Below, one piece after another: positions 15,599-24,852 of a stretch of 64,000 bases of DNA (positions are counted from its first letter, which is position 1; each line of letters opens with the position of its first letter). The position numbers were made by a program, and so were the translations under genes. The DNA comes from Microbispora rosea. GTDB taxonomy: Bacteria; Actinomycetota; Actinomycetes; Streptosporangiales; Streptosporangiaceae. Where the stretch lies: positions 1 through 64,000 of the forward strand of contig NZ_FTNI01000025.1 in the NCBI RefSeq assembly GCF_900156315.1. The letters run 5' to 3'. Under the pieces are notes generated by a model that saw only the letters and a program-made list of their open reading frames with translations, was not told the origin of the DNA and did not search any database.

Positions 15599-16572
15599 GC
15601 GCCGTCCCCGGAGAGGTCGCCGCCGAGGGAGCGGCGCAGCCGCGGATCGATCAGCCGCTGGACGAGGTCGGCCGCGAAACCGATGAGCAGCACCGCGAAC
15701 GTGCTCACCACCAGGATCCCCTGGATGACCGGGTAGTCGTGCTGCGCGAAGCCCTTCACGAGCATGCCGCCGAGCCCCGGCAGCGCGAACACGCTCTCCA
15801 CGACGACCGCGCCGAGGAAGGTGGTGGCGAGTTCGATGCCCAGGATCGAGACGACCGGGACCACCGCGTTGCGCAGGCCGTGCCGCCACATCGCCCCGAT
15901 GAACGAAGACCCGAGCGCCCGGGCCGTACGCAGGTAGTCGCTGCCCAGCACGTCGAGGGTGGCCGACCGCACGTAGCGGATCAGCGAGGCCGACATGACC
16001 AGGGCGATCGTGACGACGGGCAGCGTCAGCGAGGTGAGCGCGTCACCCGGGTGCGCCCAGTCGTCCTGGGGGAACCCTCCGGCCGGCAGCACGCCGAGGT
16101 GGAGCGAGAACACCGTGATCAGCAGCATGCCGACCCAGAAGACGGGCACCGCGATGCCGAGTTGCGACAGCGCGCTGAGCACCGAGCCATACCAGGTGCT
16201 CGCCCGGTAGGCCGCGACGAAACCGACCGGCACGGCGATCACGACGGCCAGGAGGAAGGCGAGCAGGGTCAGCGGAACCGTCACGACGAGGCGGGCGGCG
16301 ATCTCGGGGCCCACGGGAAGCGTGCTGACGAACGAGGCGCCGAGGTCGAGCCTCGACATCTCGCCGAGCCACGAGACGAACTGCACGGGCAGCGGCTGGT
16401 CCGTCCCGATCTGGTGGCGGGCGGCGGCGATCTGCTCCGGGCTCGCCCCGACCGACAGCAGCGCGTTGGCGGGGTCGCCGGGAAGCAGGCGCAGCAGCAG
16501 GAACAGCACCACGGCGGCCAGGAACAGCGAGACGACGAGGAACGCCGTCCGGCGCAGCAGGTAGACGGTCAT
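15595..16572 (-). CDS. Peptide ABC transporter permease (DppB/OppB type)
   Basis: 325 aa. It starts 'MTVYLLRRTAFLVVSLFL', followed by 'RLLPGDPANALL' and the extracytoplasmic loop of DppB/OppB permeases, six predicted helices in all, and the EAA-type loop 'RTARALGSSFIGAMWRHGLRNAVVP'. It forms the channel with the DppC-type subunit. It starts 22 bases after the substrate-binding protein stop. Confidence 0.93.
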   Translation of the reverse strand: MTVYLLRRTAFLVVSLFLAAVVLFLLLRLLPGDPANALLSVGASPEQIAAARHQIGTDQPLPVQFVSWLGEMSRLDLGASFVSTLPVGPEIAARLVVTVPLTLLAFLLAVVIAVPVGFVAAYRASTWYGSVLSALSQLGIAVPVFWVGMLLITVFSLHLGVLPAGGFPQDDWAHPGDALTSLTLPVVTIALVMSASLIRYVRSATLDVLGSDYLRTARALGSSFIGAMWRHGLRNAVVPVVSILGIELATTFLGAVVVESVFALPGLGGMLVKGFAQHDYPVIQGILVVSTFAVLLIGFAADLVQRLIDPRLRRSLGGDLSGDGA

Positions 16573-16594
16573 GAGGACGCCGCAGACGAGGGCA

Positions 16595-18142
16595 TCAGCC
16601 CCGGCCGCTCTTCTTGATGCCGTACGCGTAGAACTGGGAGTTCAGGCCGTTGACGGGGTAGCCCGACAGCGACGAGGACGCCACGACGATCTGCGGGTAG
16701 AGGTAGAGCCAGTCGCTGGCCGCGTCGGCGGCGATCTGCCGGTTGACCTTCTTGAGCAGCTCCGTCTGCCCGTCGGCCGTGTCGGACTGCTCGGCCTGCT
16801 CGACCCACTTGGCGACCTGCGGATTGTCGTAGCCCCAGTAGAAGTCGGGGTTGCCGTACCAGACCACGTCGCGGTCGTTGACGTGCTCCTGCAGCGTCGC
16901 CGCGAAGTCGCGGTTCTTGTAGACCTTGGTGTACCACTCGTCCGCCGTGATGACGTTGATGTTCACGGTGATCCCGACCTTCGCCAGCTCCGACTTCACG
17001 AACGTCGCGACGGTGGGGTGGGGGTCGTAGTTCGGCGTGTCGAGCGTGAAGGAGAAGCCGCTCCCGTAGCCCGCCTCGGCGAGCTCCTTCTTCGCCAGGT
17101 CCGGGTCGTACGGGTTGACCGAGGTGAGGTCCTCATACCAGGGGTCGGTGGGCGGCACCATCGAGCCGATCAGCGTGCCGTACTCGCCCCAGATCGAGCT
17201 GAGCAGCTTCTTGTCGTCGATCGCCGAGGTGATCGCCTTGCGGACCAGCACCTTGTCGAACGGCGCCTTGCGGTCGTTGAACGCCAGCAGCAGCTTGGTC
17301 GTCGACTGGCCGTTGTTGACCTTGTAGTCCCCGTTGCCCTTGAAGTTCGCCAGCGCGTCGGGGCTCTGCTCACTGGTCACGACGTCGACCGCTTTGGTCA
17401 GCAGCGCGTTGTTCAGCGCGGTCGCGTCGGTGAAGTAGTGGAACACGACCTGCTTGTTGGTCGCCGGGGTGCCCCAGTAGCCGGGGAAGCGCTCAAGGGT
17501 GAGCGCGGAGCCGCGCTTCCACGTCCCCAGCGTGTAGGGACCGGTGCCGTCCTCCGTGGTCGTCAGGCTCTTGGCCTGGGAGTTGACGATCCACACGTAG
17601 CTGAGGTTGTAGACGAGCGAGATCGACTTGCCGGAGAGCTTCACCGTGACCGTGGAGTCGTCCGGCGTCTCGATGCTCTTGATCACCTCGAGGCTGCTCT
17701 TGCGGGCCGACTGGGAGTCGGGAGCGATGACCTTCTCGATGCTGTACTTGACGTCGGCCGAGGTGAGCGGCTTGCCCGAGTGGAACTTCACGCCGCTCCT
17801 CAGCGTGAAGGTGTAGGTGAGGCCGTCCTTGCTCACCGTGTGGTCCTCGGCCAGCAGGCTCTCGACCTTGCCGTCGTCGGTGAGCCGGAACAGCCCCTCG
17901 TAGACGTTGCCGTTGAACGCCTCCGTCACGCCCTGTCCGCCCCCGGCCGTGTTGTCGAGGTTCTGCGGCTCGTAGAGCGACCCGATCTCCACCGTCGCGT
18001 CCGGGTCGTACGCCGCCGTCGCCCCGGCGCCGCTCGTGGAGCCGGAGGACCCTGCCGAACCGGAGGAGCCCGAACCGCACCCGGCGAGGGCGAGCGCGAG
18101 CACGAGCGCGGCGCCGATCAGCGACGTCGTCTTGCTGTTCAC
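16595..18142 (-). CDS. Family-5 extracellular solute-binding lipoprotein (peptide/nickel type)
   Basis: 515 aa. The lipoprotein signal ends in the lipobox 'LALAGC' (Cys at about 21), followed by a Ser/Gly linker and the SBP_bac_5 domain, with 'GLTYTFTLRSGVKFHSGKPLTSADVKYSIEK' as family signature. It would capture oligopeptides, or for some members nickel or other small ligands, and deliver them to the permeases encoded downstream. GTG 18142 follows AGGAGAA by 3 bases. No ligand-specific residues are recognisable. Confidence 0.92.
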   Translation of the reverse strand: MNSKTTSLIGAALVLALALAGCGSGSSGSAGSSGSTSGAGATAAYDPDATVEIGSLYEPQNLDNTAGGGQGVTEAFNGNVYEGLFRLTDDGKVESLLAEDHTVSKDGLTYTFTLRSGVKFHSGKPLTSADVKYSIEKVIAPDSQSARKSSLEVIKSIETPDDSTVTVKLSGKSISLVYNLSYVWIVNSQAKSLTTTEDGTGPYTLGTWKRGSALTLERFPGYWGTPATNKQVVFHYFTDATALNNALLTKAVDVVTSEQSPDALANFKGNGDYKVNNGQSTTKLLLAFNDRKAPFDKVLVRKAITSAIDDKKLLSSIWGEYGTLIGSMVPPTDPWYEDLTSVNPYDPDLAKKELAEAGYGSGFSFTLDTPNYDPHPTVATFVKSELAKVGITVNINVITADEWYTKVYKNRDFAATLQEHVNDRDVVWYGNPDFYWGYDNPQVAKWVEQAEQSDTADGQTELLKKVNRQIAADAASDWLYLYPQIVVASSSLSGYPVNGLNSQFYAYGIKKSGRG

Positions 18143-18207
18143 TGTTTCTCCTGGTCGGCGGCCATGCGGCCGCTCGCTTGGTGCTGTCGGTGAGGAAAGG
18201 GGGGAGA

Positions 18208-18945
18208 TCAGTGCGGCAGGAAGCCGTCGCGGAAGACGGGGAGCTTCTCCCCCGCCTCGACGGGCACGTCCAGCCGGTTCCGCGGCGGCGGCAGCGGACA
18301 GTTGTAGAAGGGCGAGAAGGCGCACGGCGGCGCGAAGGCGCGGTTGAAGTCCAGGACGACACGGCCGCCGGGCTCGGGCTCCACCGTCAGGAACCGCCCG
18401 CCGCCGTACGTCACCGAGCCGTTGGTGCGGTCGCCCACGACCAGGAGGAGCGTCCCCCCGTCGTCGAAGGCGGCCAGGTTGTACGGCGTGCCGTCGAGCG
18501 TGAAGGTGATGTCGCCGGGGACGGCGTGGTCACGGGTGCCGCCGGCGTCCTGGACGTGCTCGAAGGGCAGCCGCCGCGCGTCGGACACCGGTGTGAAGAC
18601 GGCCTCGACGACCCACTCGGGGGCGAACGGGAAGACGTCGATGGTCTCGAAGTGGCGGACGGCGGGCGCGTCCGCGTCCCACAGCCGGATGCCGTGCTCG
18701 GGCTCGCCGGTCGTGATGTGGGACCGCTCGATCCGCGTCGCCGTGACGCTCCACGGCCGGCCGGCGAGGGCCTCCTCCGGGGACACCTCCTCGCCCGGGG
18801 CCGGCCACAGGGTCTCCACCAGGGCCAGGTTGCCCTGTGGAGCCAGCACGGAGGCCAGCCGCTCCGCCCGCCACGCGTTCCACCCCGCGCGGGCGGCTTC
18901 GATCGTGGCTGCGGAGGCGCGTGAAGACATGGAGGTAACGCTCAT
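18208..18945 (-). CDS. DUF1684 domain protein
   Basis: 245 aa if it starts at ATG 18945; GTG 18963 and ATG 18930 are alternatives and none has a good Shine-Dalgarno. The C-terminal part carries the DUF1684 hallmark 'DFNRAFAPPCAFSPFYNCPLP', followed by 'PPPRNRLDVPVEAGEK'. Its biochemical function is unknown to me. It is the first gene of the unit, 65 bases before the binding protein, so it is probably co-expressed with the peptide transporter and may act on an imported compound. A candidate operator lies directly upstream. Confidence 0.84.
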   Translation of the reverse strand: MSVTSMSSRASAATIEAARAGWNAWRAERLASVLAPQGNLALVETLWPAPGEEVSPEEALAGRPWSVTATRIERSHITTGEPEHGIRLWDADAPAVRHFETIDVFPFAPEWVVEAVFTPVSDARRLPFEHVQDAGGTRDHAVPGDITFTLDGTPYNLAAFDDGGTLLLVVGDRTNGSVTYGGGRFLTVEPEPGGRVVLDFNRAFAPPCAFSPFYNCPLPPPRNRLDVPVEAGEKLPVFRDGFLPH

Positions 18946-18981
18946 TTCGAGGTAGATCAGCACCTTTGCTGATGTTTGAGC

Positions 18982-19008
18982 ATTACCCTACATATTCGGT
19001 AGGATTAT
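18982..19008. promoter_or_regulatory. Inverted repeat and promoter upstream of the DUF1684/peptide-ABC operon
   Basis: CCTAC (18987-18991) and GTAGG (18999-19003) flank ATATTCG; extended to ten bases, the arms ATTACCCTAC and GTAGGATTAT match at eight positions. On the minus strand a -35 TTGGTC, 18-base spacer and -10 TAGGGT overlap the repeat, as expected for a repressor site. The cognate regulator is not evident nearby. Confidence 0.5.
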
Positions 19009-19018
19009 GACCAATTGA

Positions 19019-19354
19019 TCACTTCACTGTGGCGCGCGGGTCCCTCTCCCACTCGACGAACTGGCCGCTCTCGCCGAGCAGCGCGGTCGCCAGCCACAGG
19101 AACACGCCGAAGTCGTCGACCACGCCGATACCGAGGAGGAAGTCGGGGACCACGTCGATGGGCGACACGATGTACGCCACGGCCATGCCGAGCATGGCGA
19201 GCTTGCCCTTGGTCAGGCCCGGGTAGTCGCCCTTCACCGCGGCGCGGAGCATCCGGGGCACCGCCCGCAGCCGGGCCCGGACTCCCGGCGAGCCGGGCTT
19301 GGAGACCTCGCGGTAGGCGCGCCAGGTGGCCGCCGCACGTCCTGCCTTCACCAT
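19019..19354 (-). CDS. YkvA/DUF1232-family small membrane protein
   Basis: 111 aa. The core 'KGKLAMLGMAVAYIVSPIDVVPDFLLGIGVVDDFGVFLWLATALL' is the DUF1232 signature (SPIDLIPD-like motif between two hydrophobic segments). The function of the family is unknown. AGGTG precedes ATG 19354 by about 5 bases. It has no operon partner. Confidence 0.9.
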   Translation of the reverse strand: MVKAGRAAATWRAYREVSKPGSPGVRARLRAVPRMLRAAVKGDYPGLTKGKLAMLGMAVAYIVSPIDVVPDFLLGIGVVDDFGVFLWLATALLGESGQFVEWERDPRATVK

Positions 19355-19428
19355 GAGGACACCTCCAGGGGAACACCTCTGCCCGCTTTGCCCTCTGGTT
19401 AACGTACGGCGGCACCCGGCCGGTTCCG

Positions 19429-20385
19429 TCAGGCGCCGGGCGCGAGCGCCCGCACGGTGTCGGCGAGCGGCAGATCACCACCCGGCAGCGGGGCCAGCAC
19501 GGGCGTGTCCAGCCCGTTGGCCACGTACTCCCGCACCCGGGCCCGGCAGGTCGCCGCGTCGCCGTGCACGACGAGATCGTCCACCACCTCGTCGGGGATC
19601 GCCTTCAGCGCGGCCTTCCGGTCCCCGGCCGCCCACGCCTCCCGCATGGGCCGCAGCAGCTCTCCCCGGCCCAGCCACTCGTGGAACGCCGCGTACACCG
19701 GCACGGTCAGATAGGCGGCCAGCAGCCGGCGGCCGATCTCGCGGGCCTTCGCCGCGTCCTCGGTCACCACGACGAACAGCCGCGCGGTCAGCTCGGTCTG
19801 CGGCCCCAGCTCGGCCCGGACCTTCCGTACGTCCCCGGGCGACAGCCAGTTGGTGATCGCTCCGTCGGCCTCGCGGGCGGCCAGGCGGAGCATCCCGGGC
19901 CGCAGCGCGGCCAGCACGATCTTCGGCGGCGTCGCGGGGGCCTTCTCCAGCCGGAAACCCTTGACGGCGAAGGTCTCGTAGCTCTCGCCGACCTTCTCCC
20001 CGGCCAGCGCCGCCCGCAGGAAGCGCAGGGTGTCGCGGACCCGCGCGTACGGCTTGTCGAACTCGCCAGCGTTCCAGTTGCCCACGATCACCGGGGACGA
20101 CGCGCCGATGCCCAGCACGAACCTGCCGGGGGCGAGATCCGCGAGCGTGGCCGCCGACATGGCCAGCAGGGCCGGGCCGCGGGTGTAGACGGGGACGATC
20201 GCGGTGCCCAGGCGCAGGGACGGCGCCCACTCGGCCGCCAGGGCCAGCGGGACGAACCCGTCCGTGCCGCCCACCTCGGCCGACCACGCGTCGGTGTAGC
20301 CGAGCGCGGGCAGCTCGGCGACGAGCTCCTTCGACTCGACCGGCGTCTGCCCGAAGAACGGAATCGTCATGCCCCAGCGGTCCAC
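19429..20385 (-). CDS. LLM-class flavin/F420-dependent oxidoreductase
   Basis: 318 aa luciferase-like monooxygenase fold: N-terminal 'MTIPFFGQTPVESKELV', 'GYTDAWSAEV', 'LRLGTAIVPVYTRGPALLAMSAATL' and 'GRFVLGIGASSP', the set typical of actinobacterial F420-dependent LLM enzymes. The substrate is unknown. GTG 20385 follows AAGGGG; ATG 20370 is an alternative. A perfect inverted repeat (20414-20435) lies between this gene and the upstream TetR gene on the same strand, so the TetR protein probably regulates it. Confidence 0.9.
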   Translation of the reverse strand: MDRWGMTIPFFGQTPVESKELVAELPALGYTDAWSAEVGGTDGFVPLALAAEWAPSLRLGTAIVPVYTRGPALLAMSAATLADLAPGRFVLGIGASSPVIVGNWNAGEFDKPYARVRDTLRFLRAALAGEKVGESYETFAVKGFRLEKAPATPPKIVLAALRPGMLRLAAREADGAITNWLSPGDVRKVRAELGPQTELTARLFVVVTEDAAKAREIGRRLLAAYLTVPVYAAFHEWLGRGELLRPMREAWAAGDRKAALKAIPDEVVDDLVVHGDAATCRARVREYVANGLDTPVLAPLPGGDLPLADTVRALAPGA

Positions 20386-20413
20386 GGCCACCCCTTCCAA
20401 GGTCTCGCCCCGA

Positions 20414-20435
20414 CCATACCAACCGGACGGTATGG
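20414..20435. promoter_or_regulatory. Inverted repeat upstream of the LLM oxidoreductase gene
   Basis: Perfect 7-base arms CCATACC (20414-20420) and GGTATGG (20429-20435) around AACCGGAC. It lies 28 bases before the oxidoreductase start and directly after the TetR stop, a good position for a TetR-type operator on a promoter internal to the pair. Confidence 0.7.
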
Positions 20436-20443
20436 AGTCGCGG

Positions 20444-21100
20444 TCACGCCCGAAGTTCGTGGACCACCTCGATGACCTCTCTGGCCACGCCCTTGATGCC
20501 GGGCAGATGCGACAGGCCGACCAGCCGGTCGACGAGCGGGACGACCCGGTCGATCAGCCGATAGGTGCGCGCGCAGCCGGGCGAGCTGTCGTGGACCCAG
20601 AACAACACGACCCCCATCCACAGCAGCCACAGCAGTTCGGGAAGCTCCTCGCGCAGCTCGTCGTCCATCCGCCCGGCCGATCCCTCGACCACCTCCCGGT
20701 AGAGCGCGATGGCCGACTCGCGGGCGGGCGCGGACTCGGCGCTGAAGGGGCTGAGGGGGTTGCTGGGCTCCGCCGCGTGCTTGAAGAACTTCACCGCGAA
20801 CTCGTGGTAGGGCTCGGAGATCCGCACCCACTCCCGCAGCACGCCGCCCAGCCGTCCGGCGAACGACCGCTCGGCGGCGAACACCTCATGGCAGGCCGCC
20901 TCGTGCGTCTCCTGCGCCCGGTCGTAGTACGCCTGGATCAGCTGCTCTTTGGACCTGAAGTAGTAGTAGGCGTTGCCCACCGACACGCCCGCCTCCGCGG
21001 CGATGGCACGCATCGTGGTCGCCTCGTACCCCCGATCCCTGAACAACCGGAGGGCCGTCTCGACGATCTGCTCCCGTGTACTCTCGGCCACGCTCGTCAC
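20444..21100 (-). CDS. TetR-family regulator
   Basis: 218 aa. N-terminal HTH 'ATTMRAIAAEAGVSVGNAYYYFRSKEQLIQ'; the C-terminal domain, with many Trp and Leu residues, resembles the 'TetR_C_33'-like group of actinobacterial regulators. GTG 21100. It lies upstream of the LLM oxidoreductase on the same strand with 58 bases between, where a palindrome sits. Confidence 0.9.
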   Translation of the reverse strand: MTSVAESTREQIVETALRLFRDRGYEATTMRAIAAEAGVSVGNAYYYFRSKEQLIQAYYDRAQETHEAACHEVFAAERSFAGRLGGVLREWVRISEPYHEFAVKFFKHAAEPSNPLSPFSAESAPARESAIALYREVVEGSAGRMDDELREELPELLWLLWMGVVLFWVHDSSPGCARTYRLIDRVVPLVDRLVGLSHLPGIKGVAREVIEVVHELRA

Positions 21101-21245
21101 TGTACGGCTCGGGCCCGCGTCCGGTCATGAACCGACAAGATGATCCACGGGTCGTGGCAAACCGCCTCGTGGCAGCAAGCCCACCCGCCCCCGCGTATGG
21201 CATTGAAGACCTCAGCCCCCGTCGTCGAGTGAGGAAACGAGGCAC

Positions 21246-21881
21246 GTGGACGTCCGCCCGTCACGGCGGGGGCTGGCCGGCATCGGCACCGCCGTACTGA
21301 TCTCCCTGCCCATGCAGCACCACGGCAAGGACCCCCTCCCCCCTCCGGCGCCGCCGCCCGCGGCCGATCCCGGTGTGGAGGTGAGCGTGGAGGTGAGCGG
21401 GGAGGTCTCCCTTCCGCCGCTGCTGGCCGGCACGTTCGTCGCCACCGTGAAGACCTGGGACACGATGGCGGCGGACGAGCGGATCGGCCACGCGCGGGCG
21501 ACCGGCCTGCTGCTGGACGCCGGAGTGCGCCGGAAGTCGACCGGAGACTGCGCCGACCGCCGCCGTCCGTACTGCACGTCGCTGGAGGACATCCGGTACG
21601 GCACGCTGATGCGCACCATCGACCTGCGGCGGGACAGCGGGTGCCCGGTGACGGTCACCGGCGGCACCGAGACCGGGCACGCCGACGGCCACTACAGCCA
21701 CGGCAACGGCTACAAGGTGGACCTCGCGCACAACCGGTGCCTCGACGCGTACGTCACGGGCACCTACCGCCACTGGCGCACGCGCGCCGACGGCGCGGCG
21801 CTGTACCGCGCCGCGCCGTCGGACGTGAGGGCGGACGTGTGGGCGGACGAGCCCACCCACTGGGACGTGCTGTTCAGGTGA
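21246..21881 (+). CDS. Secreted M15-type zinc peptidase domain protein
   Basis: 211 aa. A short arginine-containing N-terminus and hydrophobic segment (about 9-22), then a proline-rich linker and a VEVSVEVSGEVS repeat, suggest export. The C-terminal half matches peptidase M15 / hedgehog-type zinc folds: 'GHADGHYSHGNGYKVDL' gives H152 and D159 (HxxxxxxD), and 'EPTHWDVLF' gives H205, together a complete zinc triad. Such enzymes cleave D-Ala-containing cell-wall peptides. Four cysteines (102, 110, 133, 165) could form disulfides. GTG 21246 follows GAGG closely. Confidence 0.72.
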   Translation: MDVRPSRRGLAGIGTAVLISLPMQHHGKDPLPPPAPPPAADPGVEVSVEVSGEVSLPPLLAGTFVATVKTWDTMAADERIGHARATGLLLDAGVRRKSTGDCADRRRPYCTSLEDIRYGTLMRTIDLRRDSGCPVTVTGGTETGHADGHYSHGNGYKVDLAHNRCLDAYVTGTYRHWRTRADGAALYRAAPSDVRADVWADEPTHWDVLFR

Positions 21882-21884
21882 CCC

Positions 21885-22952
21885 CTACGCGAACTCGGTC
21901 GCGACCAGCGCGGCGATCTCGGCCGTGTTGAGCGCGGCGCCCTTGCGCAGGTTGTCGCCGCACAGGAACAGGTCGAGCGTGTTCGGGAAGTCGAGGGCCT
22001 GGCGGATCCGCCCGACGTAGGTCGGATCGGTGCCCACGACGTCCGCCGGCGTGGGGAACACGCCGTTCGCGGGGTCGTCGAGCACCACGACGGTCGGGGC
22101 GGCGTCCAGGATCGCGCGGGCGCCCTCGACCGTGACCTCCCGCTCGAACGTCGCGTGGACGGCCAGCGAGTGGGTGGTCACCACGGGGACGCGCACGCAG
22201 GTCGCCGAGACCCTCAGGTCGGGGATGCCGAGGATCTTGCGCGACTCGTTGCGGACCTTCAGCTCCTCGGAGGTCCAGCCGCCGTCCTTGAGCGAGCCCG
22301 CGAGCGGCACCACGTTGAGCACCAGCGGGGCCGGGAACGGCGATCCGGCCAGGTCGGGCACGGCCTTGCGCACGTCGCCCGCCACGGTGCCCATCGTCCG
22401 GTCGCCGGCGACGGCCTCGATCTCGGCGTACAGCCGCTCGGGCCCGGCCACCCCGGCGCCGGACACCGCCTGGTAGGAGGCGACGACCAGTTCGCGCAGG
22501 CCGTACTCGCGGTGCAGCGCGCCCATCGCGGCCATCATCGAGAGCGTGGTGCAGTTGGGATTCGAGATGATCCCCTTGGGCCGGTTGCGGGCCTGCTCGG
22601 GGTTGCACTCGGGCACCACGAGCGGCACGTCCGGGTCCATCCGGAAGGCGCCGGAGTTGTCCACGGCCACCGCGCCCCGCGAGGCGGCGATCGGCGCCCA
22701 CTCGGCGGAGACCTCGTCCGGCACGTCGAACATCGCGATGTCGACGCCGTCGAACGCCTCCGGCGACAGCGCCTGCACGACGACGTCCTCGCCGCGCACG
22801 CTCAGCACCTTGCCCGCGGACCGCGGCGAGGCGATCAGCCGGATCTCGCCGTACGCGTCGGACAGGTCGGTGCGGCCGGTCAGGATTTCGAGCATGACGG
22901 TGCCGACGGCACCGGTCGCGCCGACGACGGCGAGGGTGGGCTTGCGGCTCAT
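21885..22952 (-). CDS. asd: Aspartate-semialdehyde dehydrogenase
   Basis: 355 aa. It reduces aspartyl phosphate to aspartate semialdehyde with NADPH, the second step toward lysine, diaminopimelate, threonine and methionine. NADP motif '[13 protein letters not shown]' is N-terminal; the active-site Cys is in 'SNPNCTT', and 'SYQAVSGAG' and '[18 protein letters not shown]' are conserved. ATG 22952 overlaps the lysC stop in ATGA, so the two are coupled. Confidence 0.97.
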   Translation of the reverse strand: MSRKPTLAVVGATGAVGTVMLEILTGRTDLSDAYGEIRLIASPRSAGKVLSVRGEDVVVQALSPEAFDGVDIAMFDVPDEVSAEWAPIAASRGAVAVDNSGAFRMDPDVPLVVPECNPEQARNRPKGIISNPNCTTLSMMAAMGALHREYGLRELVVASYQAVSGAGVAGPERLYAEIEAVAGDRTMGTVAGDVRKAVPDLAGSPFPAPLVLNVVPLAGSLKDGGWTSEELKVRNESRKILGIPDLRVSATCVRVPVVTTHSLAVHATFEREVTVEGARAILDAAPTVVVLDDPANGVFPTPADVVGTDPTYVGRIRQALDFPNTLDLFLCGDNLRKGAALNTAEIAALVATEFA

Positions 22953-23470
22953 CGTCCGGTACCTCCGTAGACAACGGCCTCGACCTGGTCGGCGTCGAGG
23001 TCGAACGCGCGGTGGGCGGCGGCGACCGCGGTGTCCACCTCGTTCTGCCCCACGACGACGGAGATGCGGATCTCCGAGGTCGAGATCATCTCGATGTTCA
23101 CCCCGGCGTCGGCCAGCGCGCCGAAGAACTTGGCGGTGACACCCGGGTGCGAGCGCATGCCCGCGCCGATCAGGGAGACCTTGCCGATCTGGTCGTCGTA
23201 CAGCAGCGACTCGAAGGCCACCTGGTTCTGGATCTTCTTCAGCGCCGTGAGGGCCGTCTGGCTGTCGTTGGCCGGGAGCGTGAAGGAGATGTCGGTGCGA
23301 CCGGTCGCCGCGGCCGACACGTTCTGCACGATCATGTCGATGTTGATCTCGGCGTCCGCCAGCGTGCGGAAGATGGCGGCCGCCTCGCCGACCTTGTCGG
23401 GCACCCCGACCACAGTGATCTTGGCCTCGCTCCGGTCGTGCGCGACCCCGGAGATGATGGGCTGCTCCAC
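22949..23470 (-). other. In-frame internal start: LysC beta subunit (ACT domains)
   Basis: GTG 23470, inside lysC, is preceded by GAAGGA at a 6-base spacing and would give a 173-aa protein beginning (M)[16 protein letters not shown], covering both ACT domains. Corynebacterium glutamicum and Bacillus make aspartate kinase as alpha2beta2 from such an internal start at the same place (beta about 172 aa in C. glutamicum). The match in position, length and Shine-Dalgarno makes it very likely here. Confidence 0.85.
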
Positions 23471-24223
23471 TTCGGTTCCTTCGCTGTAGGGGTCGGAGAC
23501 GACCCAGGTGCCTTCCCTCGTGCTGAACGAGCTTCTGACGTGGATGGGCAGGTCGAACCTGCGGGCGTACTCCACGCAGCGCAGGTGCAGGATCTTCGCC
23601 CCGCACGCCGCCATCTCCATGGCCTCGTCGTAGGAGATCCGCGGGATCTGCCGCGCCGTACGGACGATGCGGGGATCGGCGGTGTAGATGCCGTCCACGT
23701 CGGTGTAGATCTCACACACGTCCGCGCCGAGCGCCGCCGCGAGAGCGACGGCCGTGGTGTCGGAACCACCCCGGCCCAGCGTCGTGATGTCCTTGCTGTC
23801 CTGGGAGACGCCCTGGAACCCGGCCACGATCGCGATCTGACCGGCGTCGACGGCCTCCTGGATGCGGCTGGGCGTCACGTCGATGATGCGCGCCTTGCCG
23901 TGCGTCGAGTCGGTGATGACGCCGGCCTGCGAGCCGGTGAAGCTGCGCGCCTCGTGGCCGAGGTTGGCGATCGCCATCGCGAGCAGCGCCATCGAGATCC
24001 GCTCACCCGAGGTCAGCAGCATGTCGAGCTCGCGTCCTGGCGGCAGCGGCGACACCTGCTGGGCCAGGTCGAGCAGCTCGTCGGTGGTGTCGCCCATCGC
24101 GGAGACCACCACCACGACGTCGTTGCCCGCTTTTTTCGTCGCGACGATCCGCTGGGCGACCCGCTTGATGCAGGACGCGTCGGCTACGGAGGAACCACCG
24201 TACTTCTGCACAACGAGCGCCAC
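22949..24223 (-). CDS. lysC: Aspartate kinase (alpha subunit, full length)
   Basis: 424 aa. It phosphorylates aspartate. The kinase domain begins '[15 protein letters not shown]' and contains '[20 protein letters not shown]'; two C-terminal ACT domains follow (from about 265), which in this class give concerted feedback inhibition by lysine plus threonine. GTG 24223 has GGAG 6 bases upstream. An internal GTG at 23470 with its own Shine-Dalgarno should give the beta subunit. No T-box or lysine riboswitch is visible in the 98 bases upstream. Confidence 0.97.
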   Translation of the reverse strand: MALVVQKYGGSSVADASCIKRVAQRIVATKKAGNDVVVVVSAMGDTTDELLDLAQQVSPLPPGRELDMLLTSGERISMALLAMAIANLGHEARSFTGSQAGVITDSTHGKARIIDVTPSRIQEAVDAGQIAIVAGFQGVSQDSKDITTLGRGGSDTTAVALAAALGADVCEIYTDVDGIYTADPRIVRTARQIPRISYDEAMEMAACGAKILHLRCVEYARRFDLPIHVRSSFSTREGTWVVSDPYSEGTEVEQPIISGVAHDRSEAKITVVGVPDKVGEAAAIFRTLADAEINIDMIVQNVSAAATGRTDISFTLPANDSQTALTALKKIQNQVAFESLLYDDQIGKVSLIGAGMRSHPGVTAKFFGALADAGVNIEMISTSEIRISVVVGQNEVDTAVAAAHRAFDLDADQVEAVVYGGTGR

Positions 24224-24321
24224 TGGAATCTCCAACGAATCAGGACGTGGAGCTCACAGTGTACTTGGACGTCCCAAACTGAGACCGGCACCGACCAGCA
24301 TGTGGACGCCCCGCCGCCGGG

Positions 24322-24852
24322 TCAGACCGCGGTGCCCTCTTCGACCACGTCCAGCCGGGTGTGCGCGACCAGCGCCTGCAGGGCCCGCAGCGCCGCGCCC
24401 GCGTGGTTGCCCCAGGTGTTGAAGTAGGAGTACTGCCACCACCACAGCGCCTCCAGCGGACGGCCGGCCTGGTAGTGCCGCAGCCCGTGGATGAGGTCGG
24501 CCGCCACCGCCGTGAGGTCGTCGGACAGCCGGTAGGGGGTGACCACGGTGTCCTTGTAGGGGTCGAACACCTCGGCGTAGTCGTCCACCGGGGCGAGGCG
24601 GGCGGCGAGAGCCGTACGGAGGGGGTCGATGTCGGGGTCGTCGCTCAGCGCGGGTTCGACGTTGCCCTGGAGGATCACGTCCTGGGCGGCCCCGAGCTGG
24701 GTGCCCGCGAGGCTGACCTGGGCCACCTCCACCAGGAGAAGCGGCAGCGTCGCGTCGCCGCCCTCACCGCCGGCCAGGCGGGTGAGGCCGTCGATGAAGT
24801 TCTGCGCGTGTCCGGCGACGCGTGCGGCCAGGTCGTTCCACTCGTCAGACAT
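24322..24852 (-). CDS. DUF5063 family protein
   Basis: 176 aa, mostly helical and acidic, without signal or membrane segments. The tryptophan-rich segment '[29 protein letters not shown]' is characteristic of the actinobacterial family found directly after recR. The function is unknown; the conserved linkage to recR, ybaB and dnaX suggests a role tied to DNA metabolism, but that is inference. ATG 24852 overlaps the recR stop by 8 bases and follows GGAGG. Confidence 0.85.
   Translation of the reverse strand: MSDEWNDLAARVAGHAQNFIDGLTRLAGGEGGDATLPLLLVEVAQVSLAGTQLGAAQDVILQGNVEPALSDDPDIDPLRTALAARLAPVDDYAEVFDPYKDTVVTPYRLSDDLTAVAADLIHGLRHYQAGRPLEALWWWQYSYFNTWGNHAGAALRALQALVAHTRLDVVEEGTAV

Noticed and set aside
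24224-24321. Lysine riboswitch or T-box upstream of lysC
   Set aside because: Only 98 bases separate lysC from the upstream gene, and no conserved leader structure is visible; actinobacterial lysC is normally regulated by feedback at the enzyme.
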